Below are positions 52,616 to 63,248 of a DNA stretch of 64,000 nucleotides, piece by piece. The notes beneath the pieces were generated by a model, which saw only the letters and a list, made by a program, of their open reading frames with translations, was not told the DNA's origin and searched no databases. The position numbers were made by a program, and so were the translations under genes. Source of the stretch: Symbiodinium sp. CCMP2592 (Eukaryota > Sar > Dinophyceae > Suessiales > Symbiodiniaceae); the NCBI GenBank assembly GCA_905221615.1, contig CAJNDT010000602.1, positions 446,986 through 510,985 of the forward strand. The letters run 5' to 3'. How positions within the stretch are numbered: position 1 is the first letter of the stretch; every line of letters begins with the position of its first letter.

Positions 52616-52625
52616 GGCTTGATCG

Positions 52626-53309
52626 ATGCGATTGCAAGCTGGCGACTTCTCAGCGTATTCAGAGCCTACATCAGACACCCTCCGCTGCGCAGAAAGCTCT
52701 TTGCTCACGGCCCGTCTTCAACCGGCCCTTCTGCAAGCACAAAGCTCCCGTCTGATTAACAAAAAACACCGGAATCACAGAATTCGGAAAAGCTGGACAG
52801 GCAGACTTTCGGTCGAAGCAGCTGCCGTGAAGCACCTGCGCAGCACATTCACGTTGCTCCAACTTACCCTTCCGACGGCAAACAAAGCAGCAGTTTTTAG
52901 AAACATTTCTGGTATCTGGTATCCTCCGCTCAGCCAAGTCTTGGGCGTATTCCACGAGCAGGGTGCAGCTGTGTTTGTTATGCCTTCACCGATGGTGTTG
53001 CACGGTCAGCAGGCTTCCTTTCTCCGCTTGCCTCATCTTCCCCACGAGACATCCCCCGAATTGGCAGCAAGGGCTGGTGTGGCCCACGACGAATTATCGC
53101 AGAAAGCAGGCGAAAAACTGTCACAGCTCCAGGCGGCGGCTGGCTTTGCCAGAGCAGTAATTCATAGTAATTCGCTGCCTGCCTTGCTCGTGGCTCTCAT
53201 TGCCGAAGTGCTTCCGAGCCGTCACAACATCAAAGCCCCTCAGCCTTTGCTTCAGGGGTTTGGGGCCTTTCAGGATTTAGATTTAGGGGTTAGGGGTTTA
53301 GGGAATTGA
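52626..53309 (+). CDS. 227-codon open frame, strand uncertain
   Basis: The longest intact non-repetitive host frame in the window. Plus-strand ATG to TGA; the C-terminal half reads as amphipathic helix (ARAGVAHDELSQKAGEKLSQ, LPALLVALIAEVLPSRHN) and the last codons run into heptamer DNA. A 94-codon minus frame (52671-52955, with NCCFVCRRKGKLEQRECAA) overlaps, and neighbouring candidate exons are on minus, so the plus call is not secure. No domain is recognised. Confidence 0.4.
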   Translation: MRLQAGDFSAYSEPTSDTLRCAESSLLTARLQPALLQAQSSRLINKKHRNHRIRKSWTGRLSVEAAAVKHLRSTFTLLQLTLPTANKAAVFRNISGIWYPPLSQVLGVFHEQGAAVFVMPSPMVLHGQQASFLRLPHLPHETSPELAARAGVAHDELSQKAGEKLSQLQAAAGFARAVIHSNSLPALLVALIAEVLPSRHNIKAPQPLLQGFGAFQDLDLGVRGLGN

Positions 53310-53344
53310 GGGGGGTTGAGGGTTTTGGGAATTTAAGGATTTCA

Positions 53345-53440
53345 AGGCTTGCACGTGCGGACCAAGAAAGACGAGCGGCCTTCCACTCCGCAATGATCTG
53401 GGCCAGACGCTGACGATGCCTCCTCGCAGCCCAAGGAAGC
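53345..53440 (-). CDS. Candidate exon, unknown
   Basis: The minus strand reads RHRQRLAQIIAEWKAARLSW, helix-like and basic. Short. A further minus island lies at about 53785-53835 (VPQKYYLASTPGRGTEQ). Confidence 0.33.
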
Positions 53441-53615
53441 TGATATATGCCCCTTAACAATTAGCATAGGGTTCTGGGGTATACTATACAATAACTAACG
53501 ATGGTAATCGGAACCCTAGAGGAATTGTGTTGGTAATTACTCAGGCTATGTGATACACTGTAGACCTGACAGCCAATGGTAGGCAACAAGCACGCGATAT
53601 GGTTCTTCTTTAGGA

Positions 53616-53779
53616 ACCTTTGCTTAGTAGTGAATGGAGGAATGGGGTACAGTTATAACTACTATTACTACCATTCTTCCATTCCCTACTAACCTAGGGT
53701 AAGTAACCCTAAACCCTAAACCCTAACAATTATATTATCACTACTACTACCATTGTTCCATTCCCTACTAAGCAAAGGC
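53616..53779. mobile_element. MITE-like palindrome, family J copy with insert
   Basis: CCTTTGCTTAGTAGTGAATG and its complement bound the element. A duplicated right half and CCCTAAA units lie inside. Confidence 0.7.
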
Positions 53780-53844
53780 AAGTCTTGCTCAGTGCCGCGC
53801 CCCGGCGTGCTTGCGAGATAGTACTTCTGTGGCACCTGCGGGCA

Positions 53845-53953
53845 CCCAAAGAGTCCAATACCCCTTAATTAAGGAATACGGCTTAAATTATAAGGGGCCT
53901 CCTATTATGATTTAAGCTATATTCCTCAATTAAGGGGTATTGGGCTCTCTGGG
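53845..53953. mobile_element. MITE-like palindrome, family D copy 3
   Basis: CCCAAAGAGTCCAATACCCC and GGGCTCTCTGGG ends; TTAATTAAGGAATA arm. Confidence 0.85.
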
Positions 53954-54161
53954 CAGGCTATGGCAGGCTACACTTTGAGTACGGCCCCCACTCAGTAATA
54001 GGTGAGTAATATTCATAATACAGATATAATAGGACCTTAATCGTAGCCCTATTATGGACTCTTACTGTATGGGGGCCGTACCTAAGCTACACCACGCGCT
54101 CCCAAGCCACCCACCGCCACCGCAAGAGACTGGCACCAAGAAGTACAACCATGGTACACCC

Positions 54162-54256
54162 TACCCAGAGGCCCCAAAGTAGTTCCTTTTTGGGATTACC
54201 TTATAGGATTCTATATATGAACCCCCAAAAAGGAACTACTTTGGGGCCTTTGGGTA
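54162..54256. mobile_element. MITE-like palindrome, family B copy 9 (reversed)
   Basis: TACCCAGAGGCCCCAAAGTA and GGGGCCTTTGGGTA. Confidence 0.9.
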
Positions 54257-54408
54257 AGCTCTAAACCATCTAAACCCTCAGTGCCGAGCCCTGCCGGCTC
54301 TGACCGCTAAGATAAAATGCTGCGATGAACCCTGTACCCCCGAAATACTTTGCTTCACCCAGACCCTAAACCCTAAGCCACCCTAAACACCAAACTGTAA
54401 ACCCAGAA

Positions 54409-54521
54409 CTGTCTGGTGCTTAGTAGGGAATGCGGGAATGGATCCCTACAGTAGTTCCTATATCATCCCCAATAATAGCCTCCATAATCCATTTCCCAGT
54501 TCCCTACTAAGAACCAGACAG
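54409..54521. mobile_element. MITE-like palindrome, family J copy
   Basis: CTGTCTGGTGCTTAGTAGGG and CCCTACTAAGAACCAGACAG ends. Confidence 0.85.
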
Positions 54522-54539
54522 ATGACTCCAAACCCTGAA

Positions 54540-54625
54540 AATCTGCACCGGCCTCTTCGAGGATATGGCGCTTAGCCACCGGGGCGAGCTGTTTCGCCTG
54601 TCGAGCCCCAGGTGGGTGTCGAGGG
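54540..54625 (-). CDS. Candidate exon, unknown
   Basis: The minus strand reads THLGLDRRNSSPRWLSAISS then KRPVQIF. Short, no homology. It lies between a family J element and heptamers at 54655-54715. Confidence 0.3.
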
Positions 54626-54779
54626 CAGGGTTCTGTTCGCGTTTTGGGGTTAAGGAGGGTTTAGGGTTTAGGGTTGATAGTTGTTAAGGGTTTGGGGGTT
54701 TAGGGTTTTAGGGTTAGTAGCTCCAATGTTTAGAGGTTTGGGCTTCAGCTTTTTTTGCAATCCACACATTGGCTTGTAT

Positions 54780-55218
54780 AGACACCGTTTAGAATACACA
54801 CATTAAAGAAACTCTTGCATAAGTGCTCTCATAACTTCAACAACTAGGTTCATGTGTACACACGTGCATACGTGCTTGCACACATGCACAACCATGCATA
54901 CACTCGAACTTGCATGCGTAGATGCCCACAGAGACAAACTGCATGCACGCCAAATGCTCGCGTGATATGTGTGTGTGTACTAGTAAGCACGATGCATAAA
55001 AGCCTGCGCACATTGAATGTAATGCAGAAACACCCCTGCATACGCATACGCATGCACGCACATACGTGCATACATACATACATACATACATACGTAGCTA
55101 ATTACATACACAAACAAATACATCCTACACACATACACACATGCACGCATGCATATGTGTGTATGCAATCAGATGTGTACATGATGTACATATGTAAATA
55201 TATTTATCTCTCTCTATA

Positions 55219-55254
<36 letters not shown>

Positions 55255-55745
55255 CACTTGTTGTTTGCAAACATATGTGCATACATATGCATATAGATTC
55301 ATCTGCATGTGTTTACCTTTTATGCTTATGCATATGCAAACATACACAACATTCTAAAGACAGTACATATACATGCGTATTTTCCTTTTTGAATAAATAA
55401 GTAAGTATATATATGTATATATATATATATATATACCTATATATACCTATATATATATATAGAGAGAGAGAGAGTGTGTGTGTGTATACGTGCCATTTTA
55501 TGTTCATATTACTGGCAATATGGTTAGTGCAAACAATACTCGTACAAACAGTTCTTATTACTGATATCGGTACCATCTTTGTATGCATGACTATAAACAT
55601 GTTCAGGATATTTCAGGATTATGATTTCAGAATTACAGTTACTGTCGATGATGCTGGTGCTAGTAGCATTGAATGTTTATGATTACCGCCATTATTATTC
55701 CGGTCATCGCTTGCTGCATTTACATATATGTATATGTATCTATGT
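54780..55745. repeat. CA/TA-rich low-complexity region
   Basis: CATACATA, ATGCATAC and (AT)n at about 55224-55252 and 55405-55460, (AG)n at about 55461-55474. The several 60-167 codon frames here are Tyr/His/Cys-rich shadows of the repeats. Confidence 0.85.
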
Positions 55746-56690
55746 GTGCAGAACTGAGTAGATGCATATTTCCGTGTTCGAAAATTCATCGGCGCCAACG
55801 GGATGCAAGCATCTCAAGCAGACACAGACATGCATGCATACAAATAGAGGCATCTTTGAGCTTAGACGAATGCATCGTGACAGACAGTCACTTGCATCTA
55901 TGCTGATGATGCAAAACATACTTTTGCAGGGCTGTCTGCGATGTTGGATCGAGCCCGTTGGGGTGCGATCGCCGTTGTTTTCGGAGGCAAAATCGTCGCC
56001 ACAATGCAAGTATGTCAATACTTCGCAGGGACGTGCTGGTTCTGTTACGATTTGCATGATTGTTGTTGTCAGTGCTGCGGAAACGACTCACACCGAACAT
56101 CATCCACCACCCAAACCACACGAGGGGGGGTATATGAGACGAGGCGATAGGTGTGAATGCAATGATCCACATTGACAGCCAGTGCCTCTACTCCAAGGGG
56201 AACCGCAGAGCGAAGGAACCACACCAAAGGCAGAAACGGTGAAAACCAGCGCTTCACTAGCACCTCTAGCGACTCTTGTGTCTCGTGTCGTATGAAAATG
56301 TATCAATCGGACAAACAACTGCAACCACCACGCAAAGACAATGTCATGGGGGCTAGGGCAACCATGGAACGCAACACGAGACCTTACCCAGCCTGTAGAA
56401 TGCGCGGGGCAGGGCATGAATAGACAGCACCACTGGCCTAGCACCCCCTACATCCGGCCCACACTGACCTCCTGCTCCCCCGCAGTGCCGTGCCGCGCCG
56501 TGCAATGCGGTTCGGCAGAGCAGTTACGACACAGTACAATGCAGGACAGTGCAGTGCAGTACAGTACACTTGAATACTTTGTACATAGATGCATATTCCC
56601 ATAGGTATGTCGCGGAGTTTCAAAGATACGCATGAGCACAGGCAAAAAGACACGCCCATATTTGAATGACGGCAGCTCGCCTGATTCACC
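55746..56690. other. Open frames on both strands, no recognised gene
   Basis: The plus frame 55762-56175 (137 codons) opposes minus frames 55740-56057 (EPARPCEVLTYLHCGDDFAS) and 56100-56444. All are non-repetitive and none has a domain. A short ACAGTGCAGT repeat lies at about 56535-56570. Confidence 0.3.
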
Positions 56691-56956
56691 AGCTGCCTGA
56701 ACTTCTCTGATCCGCCTGCAGGGCCCAAAGACTCAAAATGCACTATTTCGGCTCTTACTTCCAAGATCGTAGACCCCCTTCCTTAGTTTATGTTCGTGCT
56801 CGTGCTGATCTTCTGGCTGTGGTTAGTTGCGCCAGGGTGGCCACTGCCACCATCATTGCTGCGCTGCTGCACATACCACGCTGTAAAGCTGGCATGAGTA
56901 CTACTCAGTGCACCAAATCTATGACTTGCTTCTCTTCGTATATCATAAAAATCTCA

Positions 56957-57440
56957 AAGGCCTGAGCCCTCGGTCGCGCCTGTCTGGTTGCCGGTGTAGT
57001 CATGCGCATCCATGAGCTGCTTCAGCAGCTCCGAGCACCCCTCCGGCTTGCTGCTTTCCGGGTACAGAGCTAAATCTGGTCACAAGCATGATTCCAAATG
57101 CCGCAACTCGAAGCTCCGAACATACTCCTCACATGTCAAGCACCTGCCTCGCGGTCTCGCTCGGAAAACTTCTTGCTCGCAGTAGCCTGGCTGTTACAAC
57201 TGCTTTGTAAAATCTTCCGTTCAAGACTTTGGGTTGTGGATGGAGTTCCTAATGCTACATGCTACATCCTACTGGTCCTTCTATCCAGACAAACATGTAC
57301 AATACCGTAAGAAACCGTAATTTTAAAACCAACAACCAATCAACAAACAGAAAACCTCAACCGGGCGCCGGATCGCAAGATGTGCGCAGGTTTTCGGAAT
57401 TCATCTCGTTCGACTGCGGAGCTTGACCGTTGGCTTGAAA
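56957..57440 (-). CDS. Candidate three-exon segment, unknown
   Basis: Minus islands: 57362-57440 (PQSNEMNSENLRTSCDPAPG), 57140-57250 (SLERKILQSSCNSQATASKK) and 56957-57071 after tag| (LYPESSKPEGCSELLKQLMD, AHDYTGNQTGATEG). All are polar, non-repetitive and on the same strand within 500 bp. Overlapping plus frames exist over 57098-57310. No domain is recognised. Confidence 0.38.
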
Positions 57441-57459
57441 GAAACCCTAAACCCCAAAC

Positions 57460-57878
57460 CCTAAAGCCCTATACGACCAGGATTCTGCGATTCCTGAATG
57501 GGTTCGATACGGCTATCAAGGCTTTGTCACGGCAATATACAGAGTTTCAGGTCTACAGGGCAAGGAGGCTCACTCTACGCGAAGCCTCAAAGGATCTCAA
57601 CGGACTCCTCCACATGCGGAGCTTAAGCATCATCCCAGCCAGTTAGGTTAGGCGCCCGTGCGATCTTGGTCGCAAGCCATGACATGTTGAAATTTACGTC
57701 ATGGAATGTGCTGTGAACCTGACCATCATCTTGACTGGGACATTGACGTGGTCAAGGGAAAAATCCCAAGAACGCAACAACTAAACCCCAAAACAGCAGC
57801 CCTAACACCCCGAAACTAAAGCTCGACAACTCCAAAGCCCAGCAGGCCCTAACACCCCAAAGTCAAATCCAAAACCCT
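57460..57878. other. Undecided open frames
   Basis: Two plus frames are open over about 57470-57655 (one reads LNGFDTAIKALSRQYTEFQV, the other IPEWVRYGYQGFVTAIYRV). They cannot both be coding. No homology. Confidence 0.3.
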
Positions 57879-57879
57879 G

Positions 57880-57992
57880 CTTGGAGGCCCTGTTGACTTA
57901 GTAAGTCTACTTACTATCCCCTAGAAACCCTATTATAATCCCCATAACCCACCTTACTAACCCTACTTCCTAAGTCAAAAGGGCCTCCAAGT
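57880..57992. mobile_element. MITE-like palindrome, family C copy 2
   Basis: CTTGGAGGCCCTGTTGACTT and AAGTCAAAAGGGCCTCCAAG ends. Confidence 0.92.
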
Positions 57993-58592
57993 GAACCCCC
58001 AGGCCCTAGCAGGCTCAGAGCCTTCGGGGCAGCACGCGGAGCTGGTCTTTGCAGCCTAAGTGGCACTGGGACATCCGCTTTCCTGAAGGAGTTTGAAGGG
58101 CTTTCTAGCACGTTTGTGCTAAGATTTCACTGTTGGGCCTCTAAGGCTGCGATTTCAACACGGGCTTGATTTGCTACAGGGTTTCTGTGGGGTTTTGAAC
58201 TGGTTATGAAGATTTCGAAAGGTTTTGTCATCATGACGCTTTCATGAGTTATCAGATGTGCTGGGGCACTTTAGTAAAGGGTCCCCATTGTATGGATCCG
58301 TTTTCTTTAAAGACCCCCATTTCGGGAACTCTAACATGCGCTGGGTAGCCCAAGGCTAGGCGGCTAGGCCTGACCTGATGGCCTGGAAGATGGTTTATAA
58401 GGGACTGTAAGGCTTAGGGTTTAGGGGTTTAGAGGTTTAGGGTTTAGGGGTTTAGGGTTCAGGGTTTACAAGCAGCAGCTGCCCTTTTCCGAATAGTGCA
58501 TGGGTGATGCCGTAAACCCCAATGCCCTTAAGCCCGCGAACCCGAAACCCCACAAATCCTAAACTGCCTGAACCTTAAGTCCTACACCTATG
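57993..58592. other. MITE fragment, heptamers and a weak exon
   Basis: A minus island at about 58020-58111 (NSFRKADVPVPLRLQRPAPR) is unsupported by homology. A decayed family A-like element lies at about 58262-58340 and TTTAGGG units at 58411-58470. Confidence 0.4.
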
Positions 58593-58702
58593 TGGGAGCT
58601 TCCGAAAATAGGGGATGCTAATATAGTACACTAAGCACTAAACATGGGATCCTTATTCTAAGGAAACCAAAATAAGGTACCCCTAATCTTCCGAAACTCC
58701 CA
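58593..58702. mobile_element. MITE-like palindrome, family A copy 5
   Basis: CTATGTGGGAGCTTCCGAAA and CCGAAACTCCCATGTA ends. Confidence 0.88.
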
Positions 58703-59479
58703 TGTACACCCTAAAGCCCTAAGAAAAGGCAGCTCTTGGCTGCCCGCAGAGTCGTCTGCGCGCTGCCAGGCTGGCGGAGCACCAAAGCACGCCTCGGGCG
58801 CCAGGCAGGATTTGGGACTTAGAGGGTTTAGGGATCAGGGTTTGGCGCCATTTCGGGCTGTATGGGTTTCTGGCATCCGGTTCTAGAGTCTGGAGGGTTT
58901 CATGGATTTCGAAAGTTTTTAAAGTATAGGATTCCGTATGGCTTCGAAACTGATCAGGCAACCCCTGGTGTGCTTGCAGTCGTCCTGGCTGGGGAACATA
59001 GCTTCGTGGTTCTAGATTTGATTGAGTATATGGCTCGGAGCTACGGAATTGAAACCAAGAAGTACATGAAGTTTGGGCTCATAGCAACTCAGAATACAGC
59101 TGAACAAAAATACTATACACATAATAAGGAACCCCCACCACAATGTTGGTAATCATTTAGGCCCCTATATTACGCGAAAGCGCATGGGTTTCCAACATTG
59201 CGCCGACTGTGCAATTTCTGATTTTCTACACTTGGGCTCATAATTCGGATTCGTGCGTTCAACCTAGGTCCCAGATGTAAGACTTACTGTGTCTTTGTCC
59301 TTGTCAAGCGCTTCTGGTAAACTTTGCAGTCACCATTATTGTAGCACCCTTATACAGAAACATGGCAGAAAGCCGTCCTGGCCTGAAACCTCAACACAAC
59401 ATATCTTGGGAATCAAGGCCTGACTCTCTGTTAGCTTGCGATCTATACCTCCCTTCGATCCTGAAGCCCCAAACCTATG
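58703..59479. other. Undecided open frames
   Basis: A 96-codon plus frame (58862-59152, TPGVLAVVLAGEHSFVVLDL) overlaps an 80-codon minus frame (58719-58961). The plus frame ends inside a family F fragment. Neither has a recognised domain. Confidence 0.3.
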
Positions 59480-59584
59480 TGGGAGTTTCCGGAAATAGGG
59501 GACCCTAATATAGTACCCTAAATAGTAGGATCCTTATTATAAGGACCCCAAAATAAGATACCCCCAATTTTCGGAAACTCCCAT
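59480..59584. mobile_element. MITE-like palindrome, family A copy 6
   Basis: TGGGAGTTTCCGGAAATAGG and its complement; flanks CCTATG and TGTAG as in copy 5. Confidence 0.92.
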
Positions 59585-59656
59585 GTAGCCCCTAAAACTC
59601 CAACGGTTTATCCTCAGCCCAAACTCTGAAATCGTCTCAATCGTCTCGCTGGCTCC

Positions 59657-59772
59657 TACTTGGAGGCCCTTTTGACTTAGTAAGTAGGGTTAGTAAGCTG
59701 GGTTATGGGGATTATAATAGGGGTTCTAGGGGATACTAAGTAGACTTACTAAGTCAAAAGGGCCCCCAAGTA
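59657..59772. mobile_element. MITE-like palindrome, family C copy 3
   Basis: TACTTGGAGGCCCTTTTGAC and its complement, reverse orientation of copy 1. Confidence 0.92.
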
Positions 59773-59810
59773 CATCTTGCGCCGGCCCGGACTGTTAGGC
59801 GCTGCAACCG

Positions 59811-59934
59811 TACTTGGAGGGTCGGGGGGCTTAGTAACTGGTTATTTTAGGGACTTATAAGTACCATAACCCCTTTGAGGGTACTTATAAGTCTACTCAC
59901 TACCTGCTTACTAAGTCCCCCGACCCTCCAAGTA
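59811..59934. mobile_element. MITE-like palindrome, family C-related
   Basis: TACTTGGAGGGTCGGGGGGC and its complement. It shares the TACTTGGAGG end with family C but has a different core. Confidence 0.88.
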
Positions 59935-60480
59935 GACAGCTAAAACCTCCTAAGCCCGACCTGCTATCACCAGCCCTTACGAAATTTAAGTCATACCTGC
60001 CAAGTCCAAGTCCGATAAAACCGCAAAGCTCCATAATGTGTGAATACATCCCGGGACCGACCTAAGTCCTGGACTTAGACCTTCAAACCCCGAAGCCACA
60101 AAACTCCACCAGAGTCCCGAGCTCCTGTTGGGCCACAGGGCCTGACCCGGTCCGGGCGCTGGTTTCCTCCGACGGCTTCTGGAAAATGGGGACCCCAGAA
60201 AGTAACACAGGGGTCTGAGGTAAGGTTTTTGAGGGCATAGCCTAGTATAATCACGACAAGGGTACGGAGCAAAACAATATTTCATGGGTACAAGAATTAC
60301 ATGTACCTTAATCGTCCTCCGGAAATGAAAGCCTTACAAGTCCTTACTGCAAGGACATACAAGCACCCTTAAACTCTAGACTTTAGATGTTTATACAAGG
60401 GAGCGAGCTTGCAGCGACTGAAGGGTTGGGGACCTCAGGCGCATGCACCGGAGCCGGAGAGAGATGCGAGAACCCCAAAC
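59935..60480. other. No supported gene
   Basis: Minus frames 59986-60285 and 60075-60272 overlap and share no recognisable domain. Confidence 0.4.
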
Positions 60481-60483
60481 CGG

Positions 60484-60549
60484 TTTAGGGTTTAGGGTTT
60501 TGGGGTTTAGGGTTTAGGGTTTTAGGGTTTAGGGTTTTAGGGTTTAGGG
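60484..60549 (+). repeat. Telomere-like (TTTAGGG)n tract
   Basis: About nine units alternating TTTAGGG and TTTTAGGG or TTTTGGGG. Confidence 0.95.
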
Positions 60550-62785
60550 TAAGGAGCCGGATACTCTATTCCAGGGGCTTCGGTGCTAGGGCCTGAAGAG
60601 CCCCCATCCATCCCGATTCCCCCTCCCCCCATGTCCAGGGTTCTTCATAACATGAACACGACAAGACTCAGAGGATAGAAGCCACTATGAGCCGAAAGCA
60701 CGCAGAACATGAAACTTTGCAAGTTCCCAAAAAAACTCCGTTTCGCACGCGTACACGGGCCCCAGGATCGACCCTTCGGTAGCGACATTCTACCCGGTCC
60801 TCTGGACGAGAGGGCCCGGCTCGCAGCGTCCTGGTTCAAAAGGGTTTTGGAATTTGTAAACGTGCCTTGGTGGTTTGGCGTTTGGGGTCTAGGGTTCCTT
60901 GGCTTGGAGCCGTAATTTTTAGGGGCCTTAATAGTTGAGGTTTGGGGGTTATGTTCTACTAAGATAATAATGCGGAACCCCAGCAGAAAAGTATGGGCAA
61001 CTTTTAAGCCCCTGTTTCAATTCGGAAACCGGCCTCATGGCAGCTTGATTGGTTCGGGGTGTGGTTGGCTTCTGTTTTTGAGCCAAGGATGGGGCGGAAC
61101 TGTTTCGAAGAAGCACAGGATCTACGACAAAGGGAAGCAGAGATGAGAGAATGTGATGTTGGGAGGCTCGCGCTTTTAAGTTCCATCGATTAGGGCTGTG
61201 GAATTTCGGTTTCTTGCTTTTGCGGAGTTTAGGGTTTTGGCTTCTGGGACTTTGGGGTTTCGGATGCTTTCGGCCACGGTGAGTCAATTCTGCACGTCGT
61301 GCGAAACTTCGGAATTGTCGGCCAGAAGGCCGACACTTCACCAGAAGAAGCCTTACATCTAACCTAGGGTTTAGGGTTGGAGTTCTTGTGGATGGCTCCT
61401 AGAGTGCCAGAGCCGTGTTGCAGAGTCGTCCGAGCCAGGTATGTGGAGGAGACCTCTGAGGCTTTGCCACGTTTTCCCGGCCTTCCAGAGTGTGTGCCAT
61501 GCCGTCACTCAATGCCGCGAAGGTAGGTTTGAAAAAGACTACACCAACCACAGGCTTCGGGCTCAATCAGTTTGGAGCTTCCCTAAACCCTAATTACGGC
61601 TTTCTCTGGGGTCCTGCTGAGGAATGCAATATAATGCAATAATAGGGGTCTACACCAAATTATCGAATATGGTGTCTTTATTACGGTAACTTAATAATTA
61701 GATTCCTTAGCAAGAGCCCAGGTTCCTTTATAAAGGGTACTATTAAGGGCTCCTTTGAAGGGTACTATTAAGGGTTTAGGGTTTAGGGCTCCTTTAAGGG
61801 GTACAATGACCGAAACCTTAGAATCCCAGGGTCCTTCGGCACTTGGCCTCGGGTCGCGATGAGCTTGGCGGGCTTGGACTCCGGATGCCTGTCAAACCGC
61901 AAACCCGTGAAGCCCTCTGAAGGGTCTTTAGGTTTAGGCTGCAGATCATGTCTAGAAGTCCGGAAGCCTGAGTAACAACAAGTGTTGTACTGTTCCTTCT
62001 TAGATTTGTACTCTCCTTATATACATACATAGTATACACACAGACAAATAGACCGCTCAAGCCCGATTCTGATTGAGGCCCCGAGATTCTACTTCATGAC
62101 ACGATTTGCAGCTGGCCAAGACATGGTCAAGCCAAAACCGCTCGATCCGTTGTCCACTCTAGTACGCTGCACGCTAAATCATGAACCAGAAACCCTAAAC
62201 CCCTAAACCCTACTTGTAGAAAGCATCAGCCTGAAGGCTCCGCTTATCCTAGAAAGCGTGGCTCGATCCCAGAAACCCTGAATTCCAAGGGAAGATAGTG
62301 GGCCCCAAACCTAATGCCTCAATTCGAGATGATGGGCCGAATCCTGACAAAAGATGACTAGTTCATTGTTGGGTTAGGATTGAAAATGCACCTGTTTATT
62401 CCTTATTGGTTTAAGTATCCATAAAAATGTAAAATGTTTCCCGGCTATGACAGAGATGAAGGGTGGCACGTCCAAAATCTAAAATGTGTGGGCAGTGTCT
62501 ATAGTACGTACGCAGTTACATCACAGTCAGATTGCTCGTGTGACGATCTCCCCTCTGTGAGCGATTATCGTAGCTATATGTCAGGACACGTAGCATAAAC
62601 ATAAGTAACAAGTCTTCATGTATGTTTGCATCGATAAGAAAATTATTATCAGCACCACAAACATACAAAAAACAAGCGTGAACAAGGCGTCTCTCCTCGA
62701 GAAAAGCACGCCGCCGCCCTCTTGAATTACATGGGGACTTTTAAGGGGAGACTACTTGTAATTGTTACGATCTCTGTGTTTAGGC
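60550..62785. other. Gene-poor interval with weak open frames
   Basis: A 130-codon minus frame (60949-61341) is Lys/Arg/Ser/Pro-rich with no domain. A plus island 61393-61520 starting MAPRVPEPCCRVVRARYVEE ends at a GT (aag|gtaggt) and could be a first exon, but the minus strand is open too. TAAGGGCTCCTTT-type repeats lie at about 61735-61800. Confidence 0.35.
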
Positions 62786-62878
62786 TACGAAGCATGGATC
62801 TCGAACCCGGAAACTGAGTCGTCCCCAAGTCCTGCGTGCCAGCCCCAGCAGCAACATTTCCTTGTAGTCCCACTGAAA
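62786..62878 (-). CDS. Candidate terminal exon, unknown
   Basis: After ttcag| the minus strand reads WDYKEMLLLGLARRTWGRLS then FRVRDPCFVA and TAA. Good acceptor and composition, short, no homology. Confidence 0.4.
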
Positions 62879-63245
62879 GCATAATTACTTACTTTGCACT
62901 ATTATACACCTGGTATGCACCCGGCCGTAAATCGCAGACGCTGTAAGCCCCCCGCCCCTCAAAAAATGCAAAAACCTAACACCCTATGAAACCCTTAGTG
63001 TTAGTAATCTTTGCCGCTGCCTTTTAAGGCCCTTAAAGGCAACTTCTCTCAGATGCCACGTGGGGACTCTGAACATCCGACAAAACGGTAGACCCCAAAA
63101 TCCCATAAACCCCAAAGCCCACACACCAATACGCAATCTTCGTTCAGATTCCTCAACGTAGCCTATAAGGATTCTGCGAAGTTAAGCATGGCTTAGGACG
63201 ACAGATTTTAGGACCAAATCATACGACAGATGAACCAAGCCCTAG
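62879..63245. other. No gene seen
   Basis: Unique AT-balanced sequence with scattered CCCTAAA-like words. Confidence 0.5.
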
Positions 63246-63248
63246 TCT

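Noticed and set aside
54854..55357. 167-codon His/Tyr/Ile-rich plus frame
   Set aside because: Generated by CATACA and AT microsatellites.
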